Positions 14,246-20,990 of a stretch of DNA of 22,512 nucleotides are shown one piece after another. The stretch is from a virus. A program made the translations under genes and the position numbers. Below the pieces are notes generated by a model. The model was not told the origin of the DNA. It did not search any database and saw nothing but the letters and a program-made list of their open reading frames with translations. How positions within the stretch are numbered: the first letter of the stretch is position 1; every line of letters begins with the position of its first letter. The stretch spans positions 1 to 22,512 of the IMG/VR virus record IMGVR_UViG_3300031758_000623. One strand, given 5' to 3'.

Positions 14246-14796
14246 TGAGAAACATTCGGGTCATAAAAACTGGAATTGATGTATCTAAAATTTTAGAACA
14301 AATAAAACAATATCCAGAAGATTGGGGTTCACAAAAAAATATTAAAGATAAAAAAATAAAACAACTTGACCCAACAAAATATACTGTTACAGTAGACGTT
14401 CTTCAATTAATAATGGGAGGAATAAAAAAGGAAGGTCAGTATGTTGGTGATACTGAAATTTGCATTCAAACACCAGCATACGAAAAACACACAGAAATTC
14501 TTAAATTCTTAAAGACATATTTTAAGAAAATACGTCGTTGTGCTTTTCTTTCTTTGCCTATTGGTGAAATAGTAGGTTCTCATATTGATGAAGGAACTTA
14601 TTATCTTACGAAAGATAGATATCACCTTTCCATTCAGGGAAAATACAGGTATAGTGTAGGTGATGAAACTATGATTGTTGAACCTGGAACTTTCTTTTGG
14701 TTCAATAATAAACTTCCCCATAGTGCTGAAAATATTGGTGATGAAGTTAGAATTACTTTTGTATTTGATGTGCCTCATCATAAAAAAAATCCATAG
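14245..14796 (+). CDS. Fe(II)/2-oxoglutarate oxygenase, aspartyl/asparaginyl beta-hydroxylase-like
   Basis: 183 residues from the ATG at 14245, overlapping the uvsX stop; an in-frame GTG at 14242 adds one residue. The C-terminal half has the double-stranded beta-helix pattern of the aspartyl/asparaginyl hydroxylase family: HxD iron ligands H113 and D115 in GSHIDEG, RYHLSIQGKYRYSVGDE, then EPGTFFWFNNKLPHSAENIGDEVRITFVFDV (positions 145-175) with the third ligand H159 and the 2-oxoglutarate-binding R169. All key residues are present, so it should be active. The substrate is unknown: a protein side chain is expected from the family, but location between the recombinase and the helicase suggests a phage or host replication protein. 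No signal peptide is seen. Confidence 0.8.
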   Translation: MRNIRVIKTGIDVSKILEQIKQYPEDWGSQKNIKDKKIKQLDPTKYTVTVDVLQLIMGGIKKEGQYVGDTEICIQTPAYEKHTEILKFLKTYFKKIRRCAFLSLPIGEIVGSHIDEGTYYLTKDRYHLSIQGKYRYSVGDETMIVEPGTFFWFNNKLPHSAENIGDEVRITFVFDVPHHKKNP

Positions 14797-14807
14797 TTAG
14801 AGGAGAA

Positions 14808-16184
14808 ATGGAAAAAGTTGAAACTACGATTCTTAGAAATCTCTTATTTAATAATGATTATTGTAGAAAGGTATTACCTTTTATAAAAAATGAATACTTT
14901 GAGAATCTTCACGAGAAAGTAGTTTTTGAGGAGATTTGTAAATTTATTGTTGCTTACGAACAACTAGCAACAAAAGAAGTTCTTTTGATTGAAACAGAAA
15001 AAAGAACTGATATTACAGAAGATACTTACAAAATTATTTGTGATTATATTTCTAAACTTGATGATGCTCCAGCAGATAAACAATGGTTGGTAGATACTAC
15101 TGAAAAGTGGTGTAAAGACCGAGCAATTTATCTTGCTCTTATGGAAAGTATTAAAATTGCTGACGGGCAAGATGAAAAGAAATCTAGAGATTCCATTCCA
15201 ACAATTTTACAAGAAGCACTTGCTATTGGATTTGATAGCCACATTGGACACGATTACCTAAAAGATTACCAAGAACGATATGACTCTTATCACAGGAAAG
15301 AAGACAAAATTCCATTTGATTTGGAATATTTTAACAAAATTACCAAAGGGGGCATCCCTAACAAAACTCTTAATATCGCACTTGCTGGTACAGGTGTCGG
15401 GAAATCTCTATTCATGTGCCATGTGGCTAGCTCCGTGTTGCTCCAAGGACGGAACGTATTGTACATTACGCTTGAAATGGCAGAGGAGAAAATTGCTGAA
15501 CGAATTGACGCAAATCTCTTAAATGTTAATATCAAAGATATTGAAACATTGCCAAAAGTAATGTTTGATACGAAAGTAAATAATATTGCGAAGAAAACAC
15601 AAGGAACTCTGATTATCAAAGAGTATCCAACTGCTTCGGCACACGCAGGTCATTTTAGAGCACTTCTTAATGAACTCTCTCTTAAGAAATCATTTAAGCC
15701 TGATATTATTTTCATTGACTACCTTAATATTTGTGGGTCCTCAAGATATAAGAGTAATTTTTCAGTCAATTCTTACTCTTATGTTAAAGCAATTGCGGAA
15801 GAACTTCGTGGTCTTGCAGTTGAGGCAAATGTTCCAATTGTTTCCGCTACCCAAACTACTCGTAGTGGATTTTCTAGCTCCGATCCTGATCTTACTGATA
15901 CTAGTGAATCCTTTGGTCTTCCTGCTACTGCTGACCTTATGTTTGCCCTTATTAGCACAGAAGAGTTGGAACAACTTGGGCAGATTATGGTAAAACAATT
16001 GAAGAATAGATATAATGACCCAACAATGAATAAAAGATTTGTAGTTGGAATTGATAGAGCAAAAATGCGTCTTTATGATGTGGAACAAAGTGCTCAAAAG
16101 GATATACTTGACTCTGGACAAGAGGAAGAGTATAATTATGAAGAAAAGAAACCTAAAAAGTCGTTTGAAGGATTTAAATTTTAA
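14808..16184 (+). CDS. 41: gp41 replicative DNA helicase (DnaB-like)
   Basis: Hexameric 5'-3' helicase of the replisome and partner of the primase. The 458 residues compare with 475 in T4. The N-terminal ~150 residues form the helical domain. The RecA-like core follows with Walker A AGTGVGKS (G194 to S200), the arginine-rich ITLEMAEEKIAERIDANLL (motif H1a, DnaB LEM), Walker B IIFIDYLN with D304, SATQTTRSG (H3), and KNRYNDP followed by FVVGIDRAKMRL near the end (H4/arginine finger region). It has a strong Shine-Dalgarno AGAGGAG before the ATG. The TAA overlaps the next ATG. Confidence 0.96.
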   Translation: MEKVETTILRNLLFNNDYCRKVLPFIKNEYFENLHEKVVFEEICKFIVAYEQLATKEVLLIETEKRTDITEDTYKIICDYISKLDDAPADKQWLVDTTEKWCKDRAIYLALMESIKIADGQDEKKSRDSIPTILQEALAIGFDSHIGHDYLKDYQERYDSYHRKEDKIPFDLEYFNKITKGGIPNKTLNIALAGTGVGKSLFMCHVASSVLLQGRNVLYITLEMAEEKIAERIDANLLNVNIKDIETLPKVMFDTKVNNIAKKTQGTLIIKEYPTASAHAGHFRALLNELSLKKSFKPDIIFIDYLNICGSSRYKSNFSVNSYSYVKAIAEELRGLAVEANVPIVSATQTTRSGFSSSDPDLTDTSESFGLPATADLMFALISTEELEQLGQIMVKQLKNRYNDPTMNKRFVVGIDRAKMRLYDVEQSAQKDILDSGQEEEYNYEEKKPKKSFEGFKF

Positions 16185-16600
16185 TGGAAACTGCTAAACA
16201 CGTAGATTTTGATAAGTATGCTGAGTTTGTGGATGCTGTAACTTCTGATGCATCTAAAGACTTTCTTTCTTTGTCTGATAGGCTTGTTGCACTGGATGAA
16301 AAGGGTGCAAATATTGAACGACTCCTGACTGCTGGTGTTGGTATTAATGCCGAGGGTGGGGAGTTTCTTGAAATCATTAAAAAAATGATTTTCCAAGGAA
16401 AACCTTTCAATGAAGATAACCGAGAACATCTGATTATTGAACTTGGAGACATTATGTGGTATGTTGCTCAAGCTTGTATGTCACTTGGTGTCAGTATTGA
16501 TGACGTAGTTGCTCGTAACGTTCAAAAACTTCTCAAGCGTTATCCTGAAGGTGCTTTTGATGTTTATTTCTCTGAAAACCGTGCTGCTGACGACCGATGA
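16184..16600 (+). CDS. MazG-like NTP pyrophosphohydrolase
   Basis: Predicted all-alpha nucleotide pyrophosphohydrolase, 138 residues. The metal-binding pattern is complete: E57-GG-E60 with E63 in AEGGEFLEIIKK, then E86 and D89 in IIELGDIMWYVAQ, followed by VARNVQKLLKRYP. Such enzymes hydrolyse (d)NTPs and could tune nucleotide pools for replication. Another, distinct cyanophage MazG has been discussed in relation to host alarmones, and this one should not be equated with it. It sits at the end of the replication group, coupled to gp41 (TAATG) and to the next gene (ATGA). Confidence 0.82.
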   Translation: METAKHVDFDKYAEFVDAVTSDASKDFLSLSDRLVALDEKGANIERLLTAGVGINAEGGEFLEIIKKMIFQGKPFNEDNREHLIIELGDIMWYVAQACMSLGVSIDDVVARNVQKLLKRYPEGAFDVYFSENRAADDR

Positions 16601-16782
16601 CTAAAGAAAAACAAGTAACAGTTAAAATGAATGTTCGTGCTGCTGCTGCAGTTCGTCAAATTTTATATGAAGCACAAAAAGGATACACGACAGACATAAA
16701 CAATGTCCCTCCACGTATTTTTGAAATTCGTGAAGTTATTGCAGATTTTGACGATGCAATCACCCAAGTAGTAGAAACCTGA
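16597..16782 (+). CDS. Small conserved phage protein, last gene of the replication unit
   Basis: 61 residues, coupled to the MazG-like gene by an ATGA overlap. It is helical with an alanine-rich stretch (VKMNVRAAAAVRQILYEAQKG) and a C-terminal amphipathic helix (RIFEIREVIADFDDAITQVV). I believe a similar gene follows the MazG-like gene in other T4-like cyanophages. No function can be named. A terminator begins 10 bases after its stop. Confidence 0.65.
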   Translation: MTKEKQVTVKMNVRAAAAVRQILYEAQKGYTTDINNVPPRIFEIREVIADFDDAITQVVET

Positions 16783-16792
16783 ACTATATTAT

Positions 16793-16832
16793 AAATCCCT
16801 AATTTCTAAATAAAAGAAACTAGGGATTTTTT
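16793..16832 (+). terminator. Terminator closing the replication unit and covering the start of the next gene
   Basis: Arms AAATCCCTAATTTC (16793-16806) and GAAACTAGGGATTT (16816-16829) pair over 14 positions with a single A-C mismatch. The loop is 9 bases, and the T-run is 16827-16832. The ATG of the next gene is at 16834, and its only Shine-Dalgarno-like sequence (AGGG, 16822-16825) is inside the 3' arm. Confidence 0.88.
16805..16812 (+). promoter_or_regulatory. Possible late promoter in the terminator loop
   Basis: TCTAAATA, one change from the T4 late box TATAAATA, spanning the end of the left arm and the loop. Initiation about 6 bases downstream (near 16818) would give a transcript lacking the left arm, so the ribosome-binding site would be free. 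A second partial match, TATAAATC, is at 16790-16797. Confidence 0.4.
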
Positions 16833-16833
16833 A

Positions 16834-17976
16834 ATGGCAATTATTAATAGTAGTGGATACAAATTACTAAATGCCACAACAGTAATTAATATTTTAAAAT
16901 CTAGTGCGGTTCAAAATCAAAATTATCCTCATGTAAGGTCTAGATTTTATGATTTAAAGAGAACAAGTGATAGTAAAATTTTATTAACTGTGAAGTCTCA
17001 GTATTCTTCTAATTTGGAAAGAATATATGATGATATAACTAAATTATTTTCTACTGACGTTTTATTAAATGGAAAAAGTATTTTTGTTACTGGAAGACAA
17101 TCCAATGTTTTGGGTGTAGATTTTATATTAACTTTACAAAAAGCAACCTCTAAATTTGAAATATTTTTTAAAAGTCAAAAATCAATAAAACCAAAAGTTC
17201 CAGAATTATTAAGGCCAGGTATTTTGAATGAAGAATATTTTGTTTCAAAAATTAATGATCAGGTAAAAAAAATTAATGAGGCAAAAAATACGATTGCTTT
17301 GCCAAATTTATTTGACCCGAATTTGAATTTAGTTTTATATGAAAATAATCAGCAAAAATATACAATAAATGGAATAAAATCAATTGAGAGGGTTGGACAA
17401 CTTTTAGGGAAAGAGGATGTTTCAATTAAAACTAAAAATAATAAAAAAATTAAAATTTCTTTAAAAAAGGAAAATTTTTCTTTTTGGGGAAGTGCGAGTC
17501 AATATTCTGCAGCAAATGATATTTTGGATTATCTGATAAAATCTAATTTGATTTCAGTGTCAAATTCTTCCGGAAGGGGGGTTTTGACTGATATTTCTAC
17601 TGGAAAACCATTAATTGGCATTAGATTAAAAGCAACAATTGGAGAAATTAAAAAATATTGTTTTGGTGAAGGTATGAATAAAGTTGATTATATTTTAATA
17701 CAATCATTTAATGTTGGAGATTTCAGGGATATTAGAAAAGTTGGAGGTGGTCAAGATTATAAGTTGGAACTAAATTCTTCAATAATATATAAAGAGACTT
17801 CAAATGACATAATAAGAATGAGAGATAATGTTTATTTGACAATTGTTCCTAGTTCTAGCAATTCTTCTGCCTTGATGCCAAATTATCCTGGATTTAGAAT
17901 ACAATTTGCCACTAAAGGAGCATCAAAGGGTTATTATGAACCATCACTTGCTAATATTTCGTTAGGAAGATTGTAA
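16834..17976 (+). CDS. Unknown protein, possible PD-(D/E)XK nuclease-like fold
   Basis: 380 residues, AT-rich, first gene after the replication/late boundary. I cannot name it. The first ~115 residues look like one domain (short strands and helices, ending FEIFFKSQKS), joined by a KPKVPELLRPG linker to a second. In the second domain a helix NEEYFVSKINDQVKKINEA is followed by strands YTINGIKSIERVG, EDVSIKT and KKIKISLKKENFSFWGSAS. The sequence E134, D195 and S209-L-K211 has the spacing of a PD-(D/E)XK core with serine in place of the last acid. I remember similar nuclease-like proteins in marine phages. It could equally be a structural or neck protein given its late position. Confidence in a coding gene is high, in the fold low. 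Confidence 0.6.
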   Translation: MAIINSSGYKLLNATTVINILKSSAVQNQNYPHVRSRFYDLKRTSDSKILLTVKSQYSSNLERIYDDITKLFSTDVLLNGKSIFVTGRQSNVLGVDFILTLQKATSKFEIFFKSQKSIKPKVPELLRPGILNEEYFVSKINDQVKKINEAKNTIALPNLFDPNLNLVLYENNQQKYTINGIKSIERVGQLLGKEDVSIKTKNNKKIKISLKKENFSFWGSASQYSAANDILDYLIKSNLISVSNSSGRGVLTDISTGKPLIGIRLKATIGEIKKYCFGEGMNKVDYILIQSFNVGDFRDIRKVGGGQDYKLELNSSIIYKETSNDIIRMRDNVYLTIVPSSSNSSALMPNYPGFRIQFATKGASKGYYEPSLANISLGRL

Positions 17977-17977
17977 T

Positions 17978-17985
17978 TATAAATA
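17978..17985 (+). promoter_or_regulatory. T4-type late promoter
   Basis: Perfect TATAAATA, 2 bases after the previous stop and 19 bases before the ATG at 18004. Expected start is near 17991. This is the box recognised by polymerase carrying gp55. Confidence 0.78.
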
Positions 17986-18003
17986 TTTAAAAAACAAGTA
18001 ATA

Positions 18004-19203
18004 ATGAAGAGTTTTACTCAATTTGTAAGAGAAGCAGTAGAAACCCTTGCATCTACCGAAGCAAAAAATCGTGGTCTTGTTGGAAACGGACACGGTGATT
18101 GGTATGATAAGCAAGGAAATTTTGTTGCGAAAACAGTAAACGGAAAATTAAAGTTTTTTGGTCAAGGTGATACCACATCTCAAGACGGAATACCCGGAGA
18201 AGAAACAAAAAAACAAAGTAGTGCAACTCAAGCAGCACCACAACCATCTACAACAGAAAAACTACCAGCAGAACAAACTGCAAATGGAATTGTAGTAGTT
18301 TTAGGGAGATTTAACCCCCCATCCAAAAATCACGAACAATTATTAAAAGCAGGATTTAATAATGCAAAAAGAATGGGATATGAGTATAGAATATATCCAA
18401 GTAGAATCCAAGATGGTCAATCAAATCCATTAAGTCCAAAAACAAAAATTTCTCTTATGAGAATGATGTTTAAAAAATATTCTGAATATATTGTTGATAG
18501 TGAAGAAACTAGAACTGTTTTTGATTCTTTAGTCTCAATTTATAATGATGGATATACTGATGTTACTATTGTGGTTGGGCAAGACAGATTGGGAGAATTT
18601 CAAAGTTTAGTTCATAAGGGAGAGGGTCAAGACTATCAGTTTAATAATATTCAAGTTATATCTGCTGGAATTAAAGACCCTGATGGTGAAATTGAAGACC
18701 CTGGTTCTTCTGCAAAAATGAGAACATCTGCAGCAGTAGGAGATTATGCTGGATTTGTTCAGGGAATTCCTTCTGGAATAAGTCAGGCAGACAAAGAAAA
18801 AATATTTAATATGGTTTCAAAATCTATGAATGTAACTGAAGACACAGAAGTTTGGAGAATTGTTCCTGAACTTGATTATGATGGATTGAGGTGGAATTAT
18901 AAGAACAATGGACTTTTTGAAGTTGGTACATTTGTGGAAAGTTTGAGTAGTGGTCTTATTGGAAAAATATTCCGCAGAGGTTCTAATTACTTGATTTGTG
19001 TAACTGAAGATGGAAAGATGTTTAAAAATTGGTTGAAAGATGTTCGTGAAGTTTATGAAGTTGGAACTTGTAATTACAGAAAGCACACACAGGAAATGAC
19101 ACCTAAAGAACCTGTGGTTTCTTTTACTGATGTTGAAGTTAAAGAAACTATGCCAAAGAAAACGATAAATATCAATAGGAAAAAATTATCTACAAAAAGA
19201 TGA
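18004..19203 (+). CDS. Capsid-targeted protein with nucleotidyltransferase domain
   Basis: 399 residues with several modules. Residues 1-11, MKSFTQFVRE-A, match the T4 internal-protein capsid-targeting sequence MKTYQEFIAE-A, so prohead protease gp21 is predicted to cut after E10. Residues 25-52 (GNGHGDWYDKQGNFVAKTVN) are a small module I recall from other cyanophage proteins. A low-complexity Ser/Thr/Pro/Gln linker (55-92) follows. Residues 95-275 are a nucleotidyltransferase of the HxGH type: VVVLGRFNPPSKNHEQLL with H110, and SSAKMRTSAAVGDYAGF with R240, equivalent to the ISSTxxR motif of NMN/pantetheine-phosphate adenylyltransferases. Residues 303-350 (GLIGKIFRRGSNYLICVTED) look like an SH3/KOW-like barrel. 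The first histidine of HxGH is replaced by serine. The substrate is unknown. Late promoter directly upstream. Confidence 0.75.
   Translation: MKSFTQFVREAVETLASTEAKNRGLVGNGHGDWYDKQGNFVAKTVNGKLKFFGQGDTTSQDGIPGEETKKQSSATQAAPQPSTTEKLPAEQTANGIVVVLGRFNPPSKNHEQLLKAGFNNAKRMGYEYRIYPSRIQDGQSNPLSPKTKISLMRMMFKKYSEYIVDSEETRTVFDSLVSIYNDGYTDVTIVVGQDRLGEFQSLVHKGEGQDYQFNNIQVISAGIKDPDGEIEDPGSSAKMRTSAAVGDYAGFVQGIPSGISQADKEKIFNMVSKSMNVTEDTEVWRIVPELDYDGLRWNYKNNGLFEVGTFVESLSSGLIGKIFRRGSNYLICVTEDGKMFKNWLKDVREVYEVGTCNYRKHTQEMTPKEPVVSFTDVEVKETMPKKTININRKKLSTKR
19164..19171 (+). promoter_or_regulatory. Possible late promoter inside the 3' end of the nucleotidyltransferase gene
   Basis: GATAAATA, fitting the NATAAATA form of cyanophage late promoters, 28 bases before the ATG at 19200. 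It is intragenic in AT-rich DNA, so chance is possible. It could give separate transcription of the second capsid-targeted gene. Confidence 0.35.
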
Positions 19204-20591
19204 AAGATTGGGCAGAGATTATTTCTGAAGCAAAAGATAAAAATAAAGAAAAAGCAGAAAGGCAAAGAAGACTTAAAATTGCTAAGACTGCATTGAAGGG
19301 TTCTGCTCTTTTGGATAAAGGGAAAACTGGAAAAAAGGAAGATAAAAAAGATTCTAGATATTTGGATTATCTTGAGCGTCGTCAAGCAACAAGAGAACAA
19401 GAAATTGAAAAGCAAAGAGGACAGGAAGAAGAAAAGAAAAAGCAAAAATTAATGAGAATAAAAGAAAAAAATCTTGAAAAATCAAAAGAAAGAATCAAGT
19501 CAGCAATTGGTGGTGTAAAAACTGATACGATTGGTTCCAAAGAAGGTGGGGCAACTGCCACAATGAAAGCACTTGGCAATTTAGGTTCTCTTGCAGGTGG
19601 ATTGGCAAAAGCAGCAATTCATACTCCTGGTTATTTAAAAGCAAAAGGAGAATATAAAAAAGCAAAGGAAACTAAAGTCACCTCAAATCAACCAGAAAAA
19701 GCAAGAGAAAGAAAAAAACCAGGAAGACCAAAAAGACCTCCAGTTTCATTATCAACTCAACAATCTTCATCAAGTCCAGAACAAAAAAGACCTGTTCCTG
19801 CAACTAAGAGACTTGTTCCTGCTACCAAGAGACTTCCATCATCTGGTGGTGTTCCTGAGGGGTCAAGAGGTCCAAAAGCAATGACTTTGGGGCAGAGGGC
19901 AAGACAAAATCCAAAAATCAAAGCAGGACTTATTGCCCAAAGAAATGAAGAATATTCAAATTGGAGAGAAGAATTCTTGTTTGAAGTTGATGAATTAAAG
20001 AATGAAAAAACTGCAAAGACAAAAAACAAAAAAGATAAGATTGATGTGATGAAGGGCACTAACTCAAAATTTATTGAGATTAATCCAAATATTTCTGAGG
20101 ACCATAAGGAAATTGCCAGTGGTAAGAAAAAAGATGATGAAGGTTATATGGCAAATGTTGAATTGGACCAAATGGAAAGAGCAATCAAAGCACTTCGCAA
20201 AAAGATAAAAAAAGCAGATATGCAAATGCCTGCTTGGGTTCAATCAAAAATTACTAGAGCAGCAGATTATATTGATACTGCTTCCGAATATCTCCAAAGT
20301 GATGAAGGTCTTTCTGAATCTGTTGATAAAGATGCAATGAAGTGCAACAAACCAAAATCACAAGCACACGGGTCTGGTGAAACTGGAAAGTCACATATTG
20401 TAAAGGCTTGTGAAGGTGGAACAGAAAAAATTATTCGTTTTGGGCAACTTGGTGTAAAAGGTTCTCCAAAAAAAGAAGGTGAGTCTGAGGCATATGCAAG
20501 TCGTCGTCATAGATTCCAAACAAGACACGCAAAGAATATTTCTAAAGGAAAAATGTCTGCTGCTTATTGGGCAAATAAAGTTAAGTGGTGA
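19200..20591 (+). CDS. Capsid-targeted basic protein with AT-hook-like motif and DUF5872-like C-terminus
   Basis: 463 residues, very Lys/Arg/Glu-rich. Residues 1-11, MKDWAEIISE-A, again fit the capsid-targeting sequence with a predicted cut after E10 (I-S-E). A charged coiled coil follows to about 100, then an Ala/Gly-rich segment (104-140) and a Pro/Arg-rich linker with RKKPGRPKRP at 171-180, which resembles an AT-hook (GRP core in basic context). VPATKRL is repeated at 199-212. EEFLFEVDE at 257-265 contains another possible gp21 site (L-F-E), and a helical domain (316-367) includes PAWVQSKITRAADYIDTASE. The last ~85 residues (CNKPKSQAHG to AAYWANKVKW), with SHIVKACEGG, EKIIRFGQLG and RFQTRHAKN, match what I know as DUF5872. 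It is coupled to the previous gene by ATGA. A DNA-binding internal head protein is the inferred role. Confidence 0.72.
   Translation: MKDWAEIISEAKDKNKEKAERQRRLKIAKTALKGSALLDKGKTGKKEDKKDSRYLDYLERRQATREQEIEKQRGQEEEKKKQKLMRIKEKNLEKSKERIKSAIGGVKTDTIGSKEGGATATMKALGNLGSLAGGLAKAAIHTPGYLKAKGEYKKAKETKVTSNQPEKARERKKPGRPKRPPVSLSTQQSSSSPEQKRPVPATKRLVPATKRLPSSGGVPEGSRGPKAMTLGQRARQNPKIKAGLIAQRNEEYSNWREEFLFEVDELKNEKTAKTKNKKDKIDVMKGTNSKFIEINPNISEDHKEIASGKKKDDEGYMANVELDQMERAIKALRKKIKKADMQMPAWVQSKITRAADYIDTASEYLQSDEGLSESVDKDAMKCNKPKSQAHGSGETGKSHIVKACEGGTEKIIRFGQLGVKGSPKKEGESEAYASRRHRFQTRHAKNISKGKMSAAYWANKVKW
19791..19832 (+). repeat. 21-base tandem direct repeat
   Basis: Two adjacent 21-base units (19791-19811 and 19812-19832) identical at 18 positions, encoding the repeated PATKRLVPATKRL segment in the proline/basic linker of the capsid-targeted protein. 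In frame, so expansion or contraction would keep the gene open. Confidence 0.8.
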
Positions 20592-20607
20592 TTGATGACT
20601 AGTTTGA

Positions 20608-20615
20608 GATAAATA
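20608..20615 (+). promoter_or_regulatory. Late promoter before the small gene pair
   Basis: GATAAATA in the 49-base gap between the DUF5872-like gene and the 57-residue gene. Expected start is near 20621. A strong Shine-Dalgarno GAGGGG (20632-20637) then precedes the ATG at 20641. The geometry of box, start and ribosome-binding site is good. Confidence 0.6.
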
Positions 20616-20640
20616 AAATTGAACCTAATAAGAGGGGATT

Positions 20641-20814
20641 ATGGGAGTAGTAGTTGCATTGGTAAAACCACTCATTCTTCAAATTGCTACACATCCAGAA
20701 GTTAAGAAACTTGTAATTGAACTTCTTGAGAAATATGTAAAAACAACCGATAACACAATTGATGATATGGTTGTTGTGTTAGTTAAAGAAAAACTCTTTA
20801 CTCCACAAAAATGA
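20641..20814 (+). CDS. 57-residue protein of unknown function
   Basis: A short gene with a strong Shine-Dalgarno just upstream. The product MGVVVALVKPLILQIATHPE, then VKKLVIELLEKYVKTTDNTI and DDMVVVLVKEKLF, is three amphipathic helices with a rather hydrophobic first one. The stop overlaps the ATG of the next small gene (ATGATAA), so the two form a pair. I recall such short gene pairs in cyanophages but no proven function. Some features recall the small helical domain at the end of certain holins; this is speculation. Confidence 0.65.
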   Translation: MGVVVALVKPLILQIATHPEVKKLVIELLEKYVKTTDNTIDDMVVVLVKEKLFTPQK

Positions 20815-20975
20815 TAACTTGTTTTATAACAAATTGGGGAGTAACTATTATTTTAGGTTTATTGTTGACTGCATCTGAGTGGTTAGCAAAAACAAAAAAA
20901 TTTGAAGAAAATGGATTACTAGATTTAACTACTAACTTTTTAAAAATAATTTTACGCAAAGAAGACAAAAAATAA
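20811..20975 (+). CDS. 54-residue single-pass membrane protein
   Basis: Overlaps the 57-residue gene by 4 bases. Residues ~8-26 (NWGVTIILGLLLTASEWLA) form one hydrophobic helix preceded by a short uncharged N-terminus and followed by a basic tail (AKTKKFEE and ILRKEDKK), which predicts N-terminus out and C-terminus in the cytoplasm. The terminator stem begins within its last codons. The function is not known. With its partner it is a candidate for a membrane-acting late function (holin, antiholin or virion-entry factor), without direct evidence. Confidence 0.65.
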   Translation: MITCFITNWGVTIILGLLLTASEWLAKTKKFEENGLLDLTTNFLKIILRKEDKK

Positions 20976-20990
20976 AGGTCTTCTTTTTTT
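20958..20990 (+). terminator. Terminator after the small gene pair
   Basis: Nine-base-pair stem AAAGAAGAC/GTCTTCTTT (20958-20966 and 20978-20986) with an 11-base loop and a seven-T run (20984-20990). It overlaps the last codons of the 54-residue gene. Its final T is the first base of the following late promoter. Confidence 0.88.
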
